A stretch of DNA of 16,715 bases from an uncultured Clostridia bacterium (GTDB taxonomy: Bacteria; Bacillota; Clostridia; TANB77; UBA1234), in assembly GCA_934149305.1 (NCBI GenBank), contig CAKPEF010000023.1:1-16715 (forward strand), read 5' to 3'. The notes under the pieces are model-generated. The model did no database searches, had not been told where the DNA came from, and saw only the letters and a list, made by a program, of their open reading frames with translations. Both the position numbers and the translations under genes were made by a program. Positions 7,565 to 14,802 of this stretch are shown here, piece after piece. How positions within the stretch are numbered: position 1 is the stretch's first letter; each line of letters begins with the position of its first letter.

Positions 7565-7682
7565 ACAAATTATATCATATCAGAGTGTAATTGGTTACTA
7601 TAATAAATTCATTGTAAGTGATCAATGAAATGTGAAGTTTAAACAGCCCCTTACTTTTAAAGTAAGGGGCATCTTCTTTTTT
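7565..7682 (+). ncRNA. tracrRNA of the type II-C CRISPR system
   Basis: Bases 7569-7604 match the array repeat as written on the plus strand at 30 of 36 positions, so this RNA is the anti-repeat to crRNA read from the minus strand. Repeat positions 1-23 pair throughout (position 17 becomes a G:U); positions 24-28 form an internal loop with U:U and C:U mismatches; positions 29-36 pair again, ending in a G:U. This two-helix-plus-bulge form is typical of Cas9 guides. A stem-loop follows (TTCATTG 7608-7614 with CAATGAA 7623-7629), then the terminator hairpin. It trans-activates crRNA processing and is bound by Cas9. It lies on the same strand as cas9 and only 22 bp before its start. The 5' end is inferred from the promoter. 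Confidence 0.9.
7646..7682 (+). terminator. tracrRNA terminator, immediately before cas9
   Basis: GCCCCTTACT (7646-7655) pairs perfectly with AGTAAGGGGC (7661-7670) around 5 bases, then a T-rich tail to 7682. In the RNA it also serves as the 3' hairpin of tracrRNA. Confidence 0.9.
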
Positions 7683-7704
7683 ATGATATTAGGAAGGAGC
7701 ATTT

Positions 7705-10700
7705 ATGGAAATAAGATATGTACTAGGATTAGATATAGGAATAAAATCTATTGGATGGGCAGTTATAAACGATGAAAAAAATAGAATTGAAGATTTAGGC
7801 GTTAGAATCTTTCCAGCAGCTGAAAGACCCAAAGATGGTGGGGCAATAAACGAAAACAGAAGAATTGCAAGAGGACTTAGAAGAAGACTAAAAAGAAGAA
7901 GAGTAAGAATGGACAAGATAAAAGAATTGTTTATTAAATACGGTTTAGTTTCTAAAAACGAAATTGCTGATTTATATAGATTAAGAAGTGATGATATAGA
8001 TACATGGACATTAAGAGCATGTGGACTAGATAGAAAATTAAACGCAAAAGAATGGGCCAGAGTTTTGACAACTATAGCCAAGAGAAGAGGATATAAGTCA
8101 AATAGAAAAATTGAAGATGAGAATGAAAAATCTGAAAGTGGAAAACTTACAAAAGCAATTAAGGCAAACAAAATTTATATGGAGTTAAAAGGATATAGAA
8201 CAGTTGGAGAAATGTTTGCTAAAGATGAGAAGTATCAAAACAATAAAAGAAACAAAAGAGGAGATTATAATAACTGTGTAGATAGAAGTGAACTTCGTGA
8301 AGAAATTAAAATCTTATTTGATAAGCAAAGAAGCTTTGGAAGCGAATTTGCGAGCGAGAATTTCGAATCTGAATTTTTAGAAGTATTTGATTGGCAAAAA
8401 CCTTTTATGACATCAGAACTTATGCAAAAGATGATTGGAAAATGTACGCTTGAAAAGGATGAGCCAAGAGCATCTAAAAATAGTTATACATTTGAAAGAT
8501 TTATGCTATTGCAAAAAGTAAATAATCTTTCGTATATGTTAGGTGACGATAAAAAGTACTTAACTATGGAAGAAAGAGAAAGAATTATAAAACTTGCTTA
8601 TGAAACGAAATCTGGTGTTAAGTACGGTAAAATTAGAAAAGAATTAAAGTTGCCAGATGAAGCTGTATTTACGGGATTATACTACTATCTAAAGCCAGTA
8701 AAAAAAGCTGATGGTACATATGAGAAATTATCCTATGAAGAAATAGTTAAGAAAACAGAAGATACAGTATTCGTCAAACTAGTTGGATATCATGAATTAA
8801 AATCTGCATTAAATGGACATGAGGATATACTAGATAATCATGATTTATTAGATGAAATTGCAGAGGTTTTAACATTAAACAAAACTGATGTAACTATAAA
8901 AGAAAAATTACAAAAGCTTGGACTTACAGATGATATAATCGATGGTTTATTAAAAGTTAATTTCAGTAAGTTTGGACACCTATCATATAAAGCAATGAAA
9001 AATATATTGCCTTATCTTGAAGAGGGAAGAAAGTATGATGAAGCATGTAAAGAAGCTGGTTATAATTTTAAAGCAGATGATGAGAATCCTAAATATAAGC
9101 TTCCTGTCATTCCTAAAGATGATATTAGAAATCCGGTGGTGTATAGAGCTATAGCACAAACCAGAAAGGTAATAAATGCAGTAATAGATAAATATGGTTC
9201 ACCTTATGAAATACATATAGAAGTGGCAAGAGATTTAACAAAAAACTTTAACGAAAGAAAAAAGATTGAAGATAAACAAAAAGAAAATAGAACTATAAAT
9301 GATAATCTAAAAAAGGATATAGAAGAACATTTCAATATAAAAGCTAAACCAGTAGATATGCTAAAAAAGAGATTATATCATGAACAAGATGGAAAGAGTG
9401 CATATTCACTTCTTCCTATAGAATACTCAAGACTGTTCGAAGATGGATATGTTCAAATAGATCATGCTATACCTTTTAGTAGGTCATTTGATGACTCATA
9501 TAATAACAAAGTATTAGTTCTATCAAAAGAAAACCAAGAAAAAAGAAATCAAACACCATATGAGTATCTAGGGGGAACTCCAAACTGGGAAACATTCGAG
9601 GCATGGGTAAAAAGTACATATAGAAATAATATTAAGAAGAGGGAAAATCTATTAGTTAAAAACTTTAACGAAGACAAGGAAAATGATTGGATAGCTAGAA
9701 ACTTAGTTGATACAAAATATATTGCTAGGTACATGACAAACTTTATAAAGAAAAATCTAAAATTTAATAACTATGGCGAAAAAGAAAATAGAATAAAAGT
9801 AAAAACGATAGTTGGAGCTGCCACAACAGCTTTAAGACATTATTGGGGCATTTCCGCTAAAAATCGTGAAGAAAACGATTTACACCACGCAGAAGATGCT
9901 GTAATAATAGCTTGTGCTAGCGAAAAATTTCAAAAGAAAATTAGAGAATATAGTAAAGAAAAAGAACTTTATTATCCTAATAAAAATGGGGATTATTATG
10001 ATCCTACAACAGGCGAAATCGTAGATGTAAAATACAAAACACATGAAATGGCAGAGCCTTGGAACAATTTTAAAGAAGAATTAGAGATGAGAATTCCTAG
10101 AATTCCAGATGAATGGAAAGATAAAAATGTAACTATTGAAATGATGCAAAAATTGATTTTAGAGCATTTTAAACGCGGAAGCTTTACAAATTATGATGAT
10201 GTTGACATGAACGATATAAAGCCTATTTTTGTATCAAGAATGCCAAATAGAAAAATAAGTGGTGAAGCACATGGAGAAACAATTTATTCATTAAAGCAGG
10301 ATGCTGGAATCGTAACTGTAAAAAAGCCTCTTAGTAGCATTTCAAAGGATGAAATAGAAACATTGCTACACAATGAAAAGTGCAAAAAATTATACGAAAG
10401 CGACAAGGATTTATATGACCGTATTTATGCGAGACTAGCTGAATATAACTTCAAAGCAGAAAAAGCCTTTTCATCAGATTATACAATAAGAAAACATTCA
10501 AAAAATGGGGAAGGACCAATCGTAAAAAGTATTAAGGTTCCAAAAGTCATGAGTAGTGGAGCAGGTGTAAAAATCAACAACGAAACAGGTATTGCAGCAA
10601 ATGGTAACATGGTAAGAGTTGATGTATTTACAAAAGACAATAAATATTACTTGGTACCAATATATGTTGCGGATATGGTAAAAGATAGATTGCCTAATAA

Positions 10701-11022
10701 AGCGATTAGCAGAGGAAAACAGTGGCTAGAAATGGATAAAAATTATACATTTAAGTTTTCGTTATATTCAAATGATATGATAGCAGTAAAAAAGAAAAAT
10801 GAAGATATCGTTCAATACTTATATTATAGTTCAACAGATGTAAGTTGTGCCGGAATTGTATGTTTCAATCACGACAAAAGCACTTTACCGAATGGAAAAA
10901 AGGAACAAAAAATAGGCGTTAATGGTTTAGAAGTATTTGATAAATATGAAGTAGACATCCTTGGTAATTACCATAAAATAAATAAAGAAGAAAGGAAAGG
11001 AGGTAAAAAACAATCTAAATAG
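7705..11022 (+). CDS. cas9: Type II-C CRISPR RNA-guided endonuclease Cas9
   Basis: 1105 aa, the compact size usual for II-C. RuvC-I: YVLGLDIGIKSIGWAV with catalytic Asp10. Arg-rich bridge helix at about 50-75 (NRRIARGLRRRLKRRRVR). A recognition lobe runs to about 490. RuvC-II: EIHIEVARD with Glu506. HNH: VQIDHAIPFS with Asp586/His587, and YNNKVLV with Asn601. RuvC-III: LHHAEDAVIIA with His728 and Asp731. The C-terminal part (about 800-1105) holds the wedge and PAM-interacting region; the PAM cannot be read from sequence. All nuclease residues are present and the frame is intact. AGGAAGGAG (7691-7699) sits 5 bp before the ATG. The tracrRNA terminator ends 22 bp upstream and no good separate promoter was found, so expression may depend on read-through. 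Codon use matches the chromosome. Confidence 0.98.
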   Translation: MEIRYVLGLDIGIKSIGWAVINDEKNRIEDLGVRIFPAAERPKDGGAINENRRIARGLRRRLKRRRVRMDKIKELFIKYGLVSKNEIADLYRLRSDDIDTWTLRACGLDRKLNAKEWARVLTTIAKRRGYKSNRKIEDENEKSESGKLTKAIKANKIYMELKGYRTVGEMFAKDEKYQNNKRNKRGDYNNCVDRSELREEIKILFDKQRSFGSEFASENFESEFLEVFDWQKPFMTSELMQKMIGKCTLEKDEPRASKNSYTFERFMLLQKVNNLSYMLGDDKKYLTMEERERIIKLAYETKSGVKYGKIRKELKLPDEAVFTGLYYYLKPVKKADGTYEKLSYEEIVKKTEDTVFVKLVGYHELKSALNGHEDILDNHDLLDEIAEVLTLNKTDVTIKEKLQKLGLTDDIIDGLLKVNFSKFGHLSYKAMKNILPYLEEGRKYDEACKEAGYNFKADDENPKYKLPVIPKDDIRNPVVYRAIAQTRKVINAVIDKYGSPYEIHIEVARDLTKNFNERKKIEDKQKENRTINDNLKKDIEEHFNIKAKPVDMLKKRLYHEQDGKSAYSLLPIEYSRLFEDGYVQIDHAIPFSRSFDDSYNNKVLVLSKENQEKRNQTPYEYLGGTPNWETFEAWVKSTYRNNIKKRENLLVKNFNEDKENDWIARNLVDTKYIARYMTNFIKKNLKFNNYGEKENRIKVKTIVGAATTALRHYWGISAKNREENDLHHAEDAVIIACASEKFQKKIREYSKEKELYYPNKNGDYYDPTTGEIVDVKYKTHEMAEPWNNFKEELEMRIPRIPDEWKDKNVTIEMMQKLILEHFKRGSFTNYDDVDMNDIKPIFVSRMPNRKISGEAHGETIYSLKQDAGIVTVKKPLSSISKDEIETLLHNEKCKKLYESDKDLYDRIYARLAEYNFKAEKAFSSDYTIRKHSKNGEGPIVKSIKVPKVMSSGAGVKINNETGIAANGNMVRVDVFTKDNKYYLVPIYVADMVKDRLPNKAISRGKQWLEMDKNYTFKFSLYSNDMIAVKKKNEDIVQYLYYSSTDVSCAGIVCFNHDKSTLPNGKKEQKIGVNGLEVFDKYEVDILGNYHKINKEERKGGKKQSK

Positions 11023-11034
11023 GAGGTGATAAAA

Positions 11035-11941
11035 ATGAGCTGGAGGAGTATTATTATATCTCATCCCTCAAAATTATCTTTAAAAAACAACCAATTATGC
11101 GTACAGCAAGAAGAAGTTTGGAATGTGCCTTTAGAAGATGTATCTGCCATAGTATTAGAGTCTCAGCAAATACTAATAACAGAAAGTTTACTTAGCAAAT
11201 TCTGTGAAAATAATATTATAGTGTATATATGTGATTCAAAGCACATTCCAAGTGGATATGTATTACCATACTATCAACATAGTAGAAGCTTAAAAATATT
11301 AAAAGAACAAATTATCTTATCCGAACCATTTAAAAAGAGATGTTGGCAAAAAATAATCAAACAAAAAATAGCTAATCAGGCATATGTTCTAAGATGTATT
11401 GGAAAACATGATATCGAAGAAAAGATGATGAAAATGGCATCAAATGTTGATTCTGGAGATTCTAAAAATATCGAAGGACAAGCTGCAAAACTTTATTTTG
11501 AAAATTTATTTACAAAAGGTTTTAATAGAAATCACGATAACATCTTTAATGCATGTTTAGATTATGGCTACACAATCATAAGAGGTGCAATAGCAAGGAG
11601 TATAGCACAATACGGATATATTCCATGTCTTCGGAATACATCATAGGAGTGAATTAAACAACTTTAATTTAGCTGATGACTTTATTGAGCCGTTCAGACC
11701 AATCGTAGATTTGTGGACTGTACAAAATATCAATCTAAAAAATGAGGAGTTCGACAGTAAAATAAAGCAATCACTTGTAGATTTATTAAACTACGATGTA
11801 ATAATAGAAGGTAAAAGGCAGTGTGTATTAAATGCAATAAATGTTATGATGAGTTCGCTTACTACTAGCATACAAGAAAAAAATTACGAAAAACTATTGG
11901 TACCAATAATAGTGCCACTTGAAAGGCACACATATGGGTAA
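11035..11941 (+). pseudogene. cas1: cas1 integrase gene broken by a one-base insertion
   Basis: The start is the ATG at 11035 (MSWRSIIIS, the typical type II Cas1 beginning), 5 bp after AGGAGGTGA, which overlaps the cas9 stop; the GTG at 11026 lies inside that site. The reading frame runs to TAG at 11644-11646, giving about 203 aa. It keeps the first metal ligand (Glu147 in IEGQAAKLYF). At 11629-11635 the sequence reads CTTCGGA. Removing one base (about 11632) restores PCL-GIHHRSELNNF and NLADDFIEPFRPIVD in the second frame, continuing to TAA at 11941. Intact Cas1 would be 301 aa, the normal size. The lost part carries the conserved His and the Asp/Glu region of the active site, so the truncated product should not integrate spacers. 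A sequencing error is the main alternative; programmed frameshifting is less likely, as no slippery run is present. Confidence 0.9.
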
Positions 11942-12254
11942 ATATATGAGGCTAATTGTATTTTTTGATTTACCAGTAGTAACGAAAAAAGATAGAAAAA
12001 TATACGCACAATTTAGAAAATTTTTAATAAAAGATGGATATGATATGTTGCAATTTTCAGTGTATTCACGAATCTGCAATGGGGATGATGGAGTCTATAA
12101 GCACTATGCAAGATTAAAAGAGAATTTGCCACGAAAAGGTTCGATAAGATGTATGAAAGTTACAGAGAAACAATATGCAAGTATGGAAATACTAATAGGA
12201 AAAAAGACAATAAGGGAGAAAAAAATCAATGCAGAACAATTATCAATATTCTAA
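11934..12254 (+). CDS. cas2: CRISPR-associated protein Cas2
   Basis: 106 aa from the ATG at 11934, which overlaps the end of cas1 by 8 bp; GAAAGG lies 8 bp upstream. The ferredoxin-like start MRLIVFFDLPV carries the conserved Asp after the first strand, followed by DRKIYAQFRKFLIKDGYDMLQFSVYSR and a VTEKQYASMEILIG segment, all typical of type II Cas2. It forms the spacer-integration complex with Cas1 as the structural dimer. The frame is intact, but ribosomes terminating early in cas1 at 11646 would not reach its start, so translational coupling may be lost. Confidence 0.93.
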   Translation: MGKYMRLIVFFDLPVVTKKDRKIYAQFRKFLIKDGYDMLQFSVYSRICNGDDGVYKHYARLKENLPRKGSIRCMKVTEKQYASMEILIGKKTIREKKINAEQLSIF

Positions 12255-12262
12255 AAAACAAT

Positions 12263-12303
12263 AAAAAAGCAACTATTTACACAAAAAATAGCTGCTTTTT
12301 TAT
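12263..12303. terminator. Bidirectional terminator between cas2 and the array
   Basis: AAAAAAGCAACTATTT (12263-12278) pairs with AAATAGCTGCTTTTTT (12286-12301) with one A:C mismatch. It has a T run on the plus strand and an equivalent one on the minus strand. It can end the cas transcript and also stop leftward crRNA transcripts coming out of the array before they run antisense into cas2. Confidence 0.85.
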
Positions 12304-12352
12304 TACGAATAATTCTTGAAAGCCCTCTGTTATATGCATTATAGAGCCACAC

Positions 12353-13509
12353 ATTATATCATATCAGAATGTAATAAGGAACTATAACCTTGTGCTATTC
12401 TTTCTATATCTTTTTTAATTATATCATATCAGAATGTAATAAGGAACTATAACGTCAATTTTTCTTGGATATATGGGGAAAGTATTATATCATATCAGAA
12501 TGTAATAAGGAACTATAACACAAAGTCGGCAGTATCGCTTATTTGCTTTATTATATCATATCAGAATGTAATAAGGAACTATAACCAATTTGAAGATATT
12601 ATTCGTGAACAATTTATTATATCATATCAGAATGTAATAAGGAACTATAACTTATTAGGAAATGACTATCGTATTTTAAAAATTATATCATATCAGAATG
12701 TAATAAGGAACTATAACTCTAAAGGTAAATTCAAATCTTAACGTATTATTATATCATATCAGAATGTAATAAGGAACTATAACTGTCAAACAAGCTTTCA
12801 ACCTTACTCCTGTATTATATCATATCAGAATGTAATAAGGAACTATAACCTACCAACTCTGATGACGACGTGTGTATGTATTATATCATATCAGAATGTA
12901 ATAAGGAACTATAACTGTCAAATCGTCAGGGACAGTAGTGATGCTATTATATCATATCAGAATGTAATAAGGAACTATAACCAGGGCTCAGGTAAAACTT
13001 ACTCGCTTGCGATTATATCATATCAGAATGTAATAAGGAACTATAACTGGCCTTCTGGTGGTTCAAATCCTTTTTTTATTATATCATATCAGAATGTAAT
13101 AAGGAACTATAACCGTGTTTTTGTTTTGAAAATCGCAAGGCTCATTATATCATATCAGAATGTAATAAGGAACTATAACGCAACTTTCACTCCAGAGGCA
13201 AATAGTGTTATTATATCATATCAGAATGTAATAAGGAACTATAACTTTCCATATCTACATATTGGTTAATTGTTAATTATATCATATCAGAATGTAATAA
13301 GGAACTATAACACAACAGCTTGTCAATCCTAACAAACTTAAATTATATCATATCAGAATGTAATAAGGAACTATAACACAATAGTATCAGCTAAATTAAC
13401 TTTCATAATTATATCATATCAGAATGTAATAAGGAACTATAACTGTTGTGGTATATCTAACATCTGGATCTTTATTATATCATATCAGAATGTAATAAGG
13501 AACTATAAT
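12353..13509 (-). CRISPR. Type II-C CRISPR array, 18 repeats and 17 spacers
   Basis: Repeats of 36 bp start at 12353, 12418, 12484 and then every 66 bp to 13474. Spacers are 30 bp, except the first on the plus strand (12389-12417), which is 29. On the plus strand a repeat begins ATTATATCATATCAG and ends AAGGAACTATAAC. The crRNA orientation is minus: its repeat begins GTTATAG, as is usual for Cas9 arrays, and complements the tracrRNA anti-repeat. Seventeen repeats are identical. The one next to the leader (13474-13509) has its last plus-strand base changed (C to T), i.e. the first crRNA-strand base G to A. The leader-distal repeat is not degenerate. Each repeat ends on the minus strand with TG-A-TATAAT, a perfect extended -10. 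Confidence 0.98.
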
Positions 13510-13539
13510 ACCGCAAATAGAAATACTACTTCTAAACGC

Positions 13540-13568
13540 AGAATAGCATCAATAGAAAGTATAGTCAA
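13540..13568 (-). promoter_or_regulatory. CRISPR leader promoter (pre-crRNA)
   Basis: On the minus strand: TTGACT (13568-13563), 17-bp spacer, TATTCT (13545-13540) with TG one base upstream. The predicted start near 13533 is about 24 bases before the first repeat. This fixes the leader at the high-coordinate end of the array. No gene lies in 13510-13609. Confidence 0.75.
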
Positions 13569-13609
13569 TACTAATATAATAATTTAGTCCTGCACGAACT
13601 AAATAAATG

Positions 13610-13741
13610 GTTGCTGTTCAGCCTTAAGGTAAATAAGCATTAACTAGTAATGTTTTTATGGAGCACACTGTGCTCCGCTACTTTTTTATAGCACACATTT
13701 AGATTTGATATATACTTTTATTTTTAAGACTGAATAGTAAC
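13610..13741 (-). repeat. 130-bp inverted-repeat element, copy 4 (inverted, next to CRISPR leader)
   Basis: Read on the minus strand it matches copy 1 closely over its length, with ends GTTACTATTCAGTCTTA (from 13741) and GGCTGAACAGCAAC (to 13610) and the central GGAGCACAGTGTGCTCC. Its right end is 41 bp from the -35 of the CRISPR leader promoter on the same strand, nearly the same distance as copies 1 and 2 from theirs. Confidence 0.85.
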
Positions 13742-13753
13742 AAGAAATGGACA

Positions 13754-13787
13754 TTTAAACTAGTAGTAACCCGCCCTCAATCGTAGG
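13754..13787 (+). repeat. Upstream motif, copy A
   Basis: TTTAAACTAGTAGTAAC, six bases, then TCAATCGTAGG. The same arrangement recurs at 14161-14194. It begins 75 bp before the -35 of the 69-aa gene. Confidence 0.6.
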
Positions 13788-13828
13788 GGTGTGCAACACT
13801 GTAAATGGACCAAAAGGAAATTATGATG

Positions 13829-13857
13829 TTGACATAATTTGAAACGGCAATTATAAT
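13829..13857 (+). promoter_or_regulatory. Consensus promoter of the 69-aa gene
   Basis: TTGACA (13829-13834), 17-bp spacer, TATAAT (13852-13857): a perfect vegetative-type promoter. Confidence 0.85.
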
Positions 13858-13895
13858 GGTTAGTAGTCAAAAATATATAAAAGGAGTAACTGAGT

Positions 13896-14105
13896 ATGTT
13901 AAAGCAAATTCTAACACAAGACCAAAGGGATATAATAGATATGTTGAAATTGCTAGGAGTAGATACGAAAACAATAATATTAGCGATGCCGATGGTAGAA
14001 GAACCAAAAAGAGCGAAGAAAGTGATGTTGAAACTGATAGAATTAGACGATAATGTTGAAACAATGACAGCACAAAAACTTCTAAAAATAATGGCAACAA
14101 TTTAA
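13896..14105 (+). CDS. Hypothetical 69-aa protein
   Basis: I do not recognise a family. The start is well supported: AAGGAG (13881-13886) is 9 bp upstream of the ATG, and a consensus promoter lies at 13829-13857. The product is predicted largely helical, rich in Lys, Leu, Ile and Met (MLKQILTQDQRDIIDMLKLL at the start, TAQKLLKIMATI at the end), with no signal peptide and no clear membrane segment. It is the first gene beyond the CRISPR leader, but nothing in it suggests a Cas role. It shares the upstream motif TTTAAACTAGYAGTAAC with the following 102-aa gene. Confidence 0.65.
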   Translation: MLKQILTQDQRDIIDMLKLLGVDTKTIILAMPMVEEPKRAKKVMLKLIELDDNVETMTAQKLLKIMATI

Positions 14106-14160
14106 AGGACTCCGAACAGATTTGCAAATATAAAATGTAATACTTAATCCTAGAAAAGCC

Positions 14161-14194
14161 TTTAAACTAGCAGTAACAAGATTTCAATCGTGGT
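14161..14194 (+). repeat. Upstream motif, copy B
   Basis: TTTAAACTAGCAGTAAC, six bases, then TCAATCGTGG. It begins 70 bp before the -35 of the 102-aa gene and matches copy A in both blocks and in the gap length. Confidence 0.6.
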
Positions 14195-14230
14195 GCCGAG
14201 TAAATTTTTAATCTACACACATAAAAACGC

Positions 14231-14259
14231 TTGCTAAATTATGTAATCTGTTCTATAAT
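14231..14259 (+). promoter_or_regulatory. Promoter of the 102-aa membrane protein gene
   Basis: TTGCTA (14231-14236), 17-bp spacer, TATAAT (14254-14259). Confidence 0.8.
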
Positions 14260-14292
14260 ATTATTGTAATTAGGAGTAGGGAGGATATACAT

Positions 14293-14601
14293 ATGAAGGA
14301 AATGATAACTAATAATTGGAAAAAGATTTTGATGGCAATTGGTGGCTTTTTTATAGCAATCAATATAATTTATAAAATTGCAGCACCAAAAACACTATTA
14401 AAAGATTACATAAAATATGGAAAAGATGTTCAAAGTAGCAAGATAATAGAAGAGGTGACAGAAGTCGTACAACCACCAAATAATTTAGTAAATGGTGATA
14501 TGCTTAGAATTGTACTAATTCTTGGTGCTTTGATTTTGTTCGTTGTTCTTATAACAACAATTGCAGAAAAGAAGTCTGGTGCGAGTGCAAAGAAGAAATA
14601 A
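14293..14601 (+). CDS. Small two-helix membrane protein, unknown function
   Basis: 102 aa. Two hydrophobic segments are visible: about residues 11-30 (ILMAIGGFFIAINIIYKIAA) and 71-89 (LRIVLILGALILFVVLITT). They are separated by a polar stretch of about 40 residues, and the C-terminus is Lys-rich (KKSGASAKKK). By the positive-inside tendency both ends are probably cytoplasmic, with the middle outside. GGGAGG (14279-14284) is 8 bp before the ATG. It has its own promoter and is followed by a hairpin. I do not recognise the family; holin-like or stress-related membrane peptides are possible but unsupported. Confidence 0.75.
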   Translation: MKEMITNNWKKILMAIGGFFIAINIIYKIAAPKTLLKDYIKYGKDVQSSKIIEEVTEVVQPPNNLVNGDMLRIVLILGALILFVVLITTIAEKKSGASAKKK

Positions 14602-14616
14602 ATATATAAATTAAGA

Positions 14617-14645
14617 GGTACTAAGATGTTGTTTTTCTTAGTACC
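14617..14645 (+). terminator. Hairpin after the 102-aa gene
   Basis: GGTACTAAGA (14617-14626) pairs perfectly with TCTTAGTACC (14636-14645) around a T-rich loop. The tail (TTATAATTGTT) is only moderately U-rich, so termination may be partial. Confidence 0.6.
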
Positions 14646-14685
14646 TTATAATTGTTAAAAATACTAAAGAAGAGGTGATTTTATC

Positions 14686-14799
14686 GTGTCAATCAGAAAT
14701 TATATTATTGAAACTAAGAAAGAAGAAATATCATTTGGTATCAATGAAGAGAAGAGCTCTGATGAGTATATCATTGCACAAAATAAAAGTTTTGCGTAA
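14686..14799 (+). CDS. Possible 37-aa peptide
   Basis: A GTG start at 14686 is preceded 6 bp away by AGAGGTGAT (14671-14679). The frame reads VSIRNYIIETKKEEISF and so on to TAA at 14797-14799. It is hydrophilic and acidic-basic mixed, with no recognised family. It may be a real small gene or the surviving 5' end of a longer gene, since the candidate inverted-repeat element starts 4 bp after its stop. Confidence 0.45.
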   Translation: MSIRNYIIETKKEEISFGINEEKSSDEYIIAQNKSFA

Positions 14800-14802
14800 T
14801 TT

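Noticed and set aside
11629..11646. Programmed frameshifting in cas1
   Set aside because: No slippery heptamer or strong downstream fold was seen at the junction; a plain insertion or sequence error is simpler.
7705..12254. Type II-A or II-B assignment
   Set aside because: No csn2 or cas4 is present, Cas9 is small (1105 aa), and the gene order cas9-cas1-cas2 is that of II-C.
12862..13269. Plus-strand reading frame of 135 codons with repeated IISYQNVIRNYN
   Set aside because: It runs through the CRISPR array. The 66-bp period is a multiple of three, so the repeat stays in one frame; it is not a gene.
13856..14053. Alternative 65-codon frame overlapping the 69-aa gene
   Set aside because: Its start lies in the -10 box of the promoter and lacks a ribosome site; the 69-aa frame has AAGGAG at the right distance.
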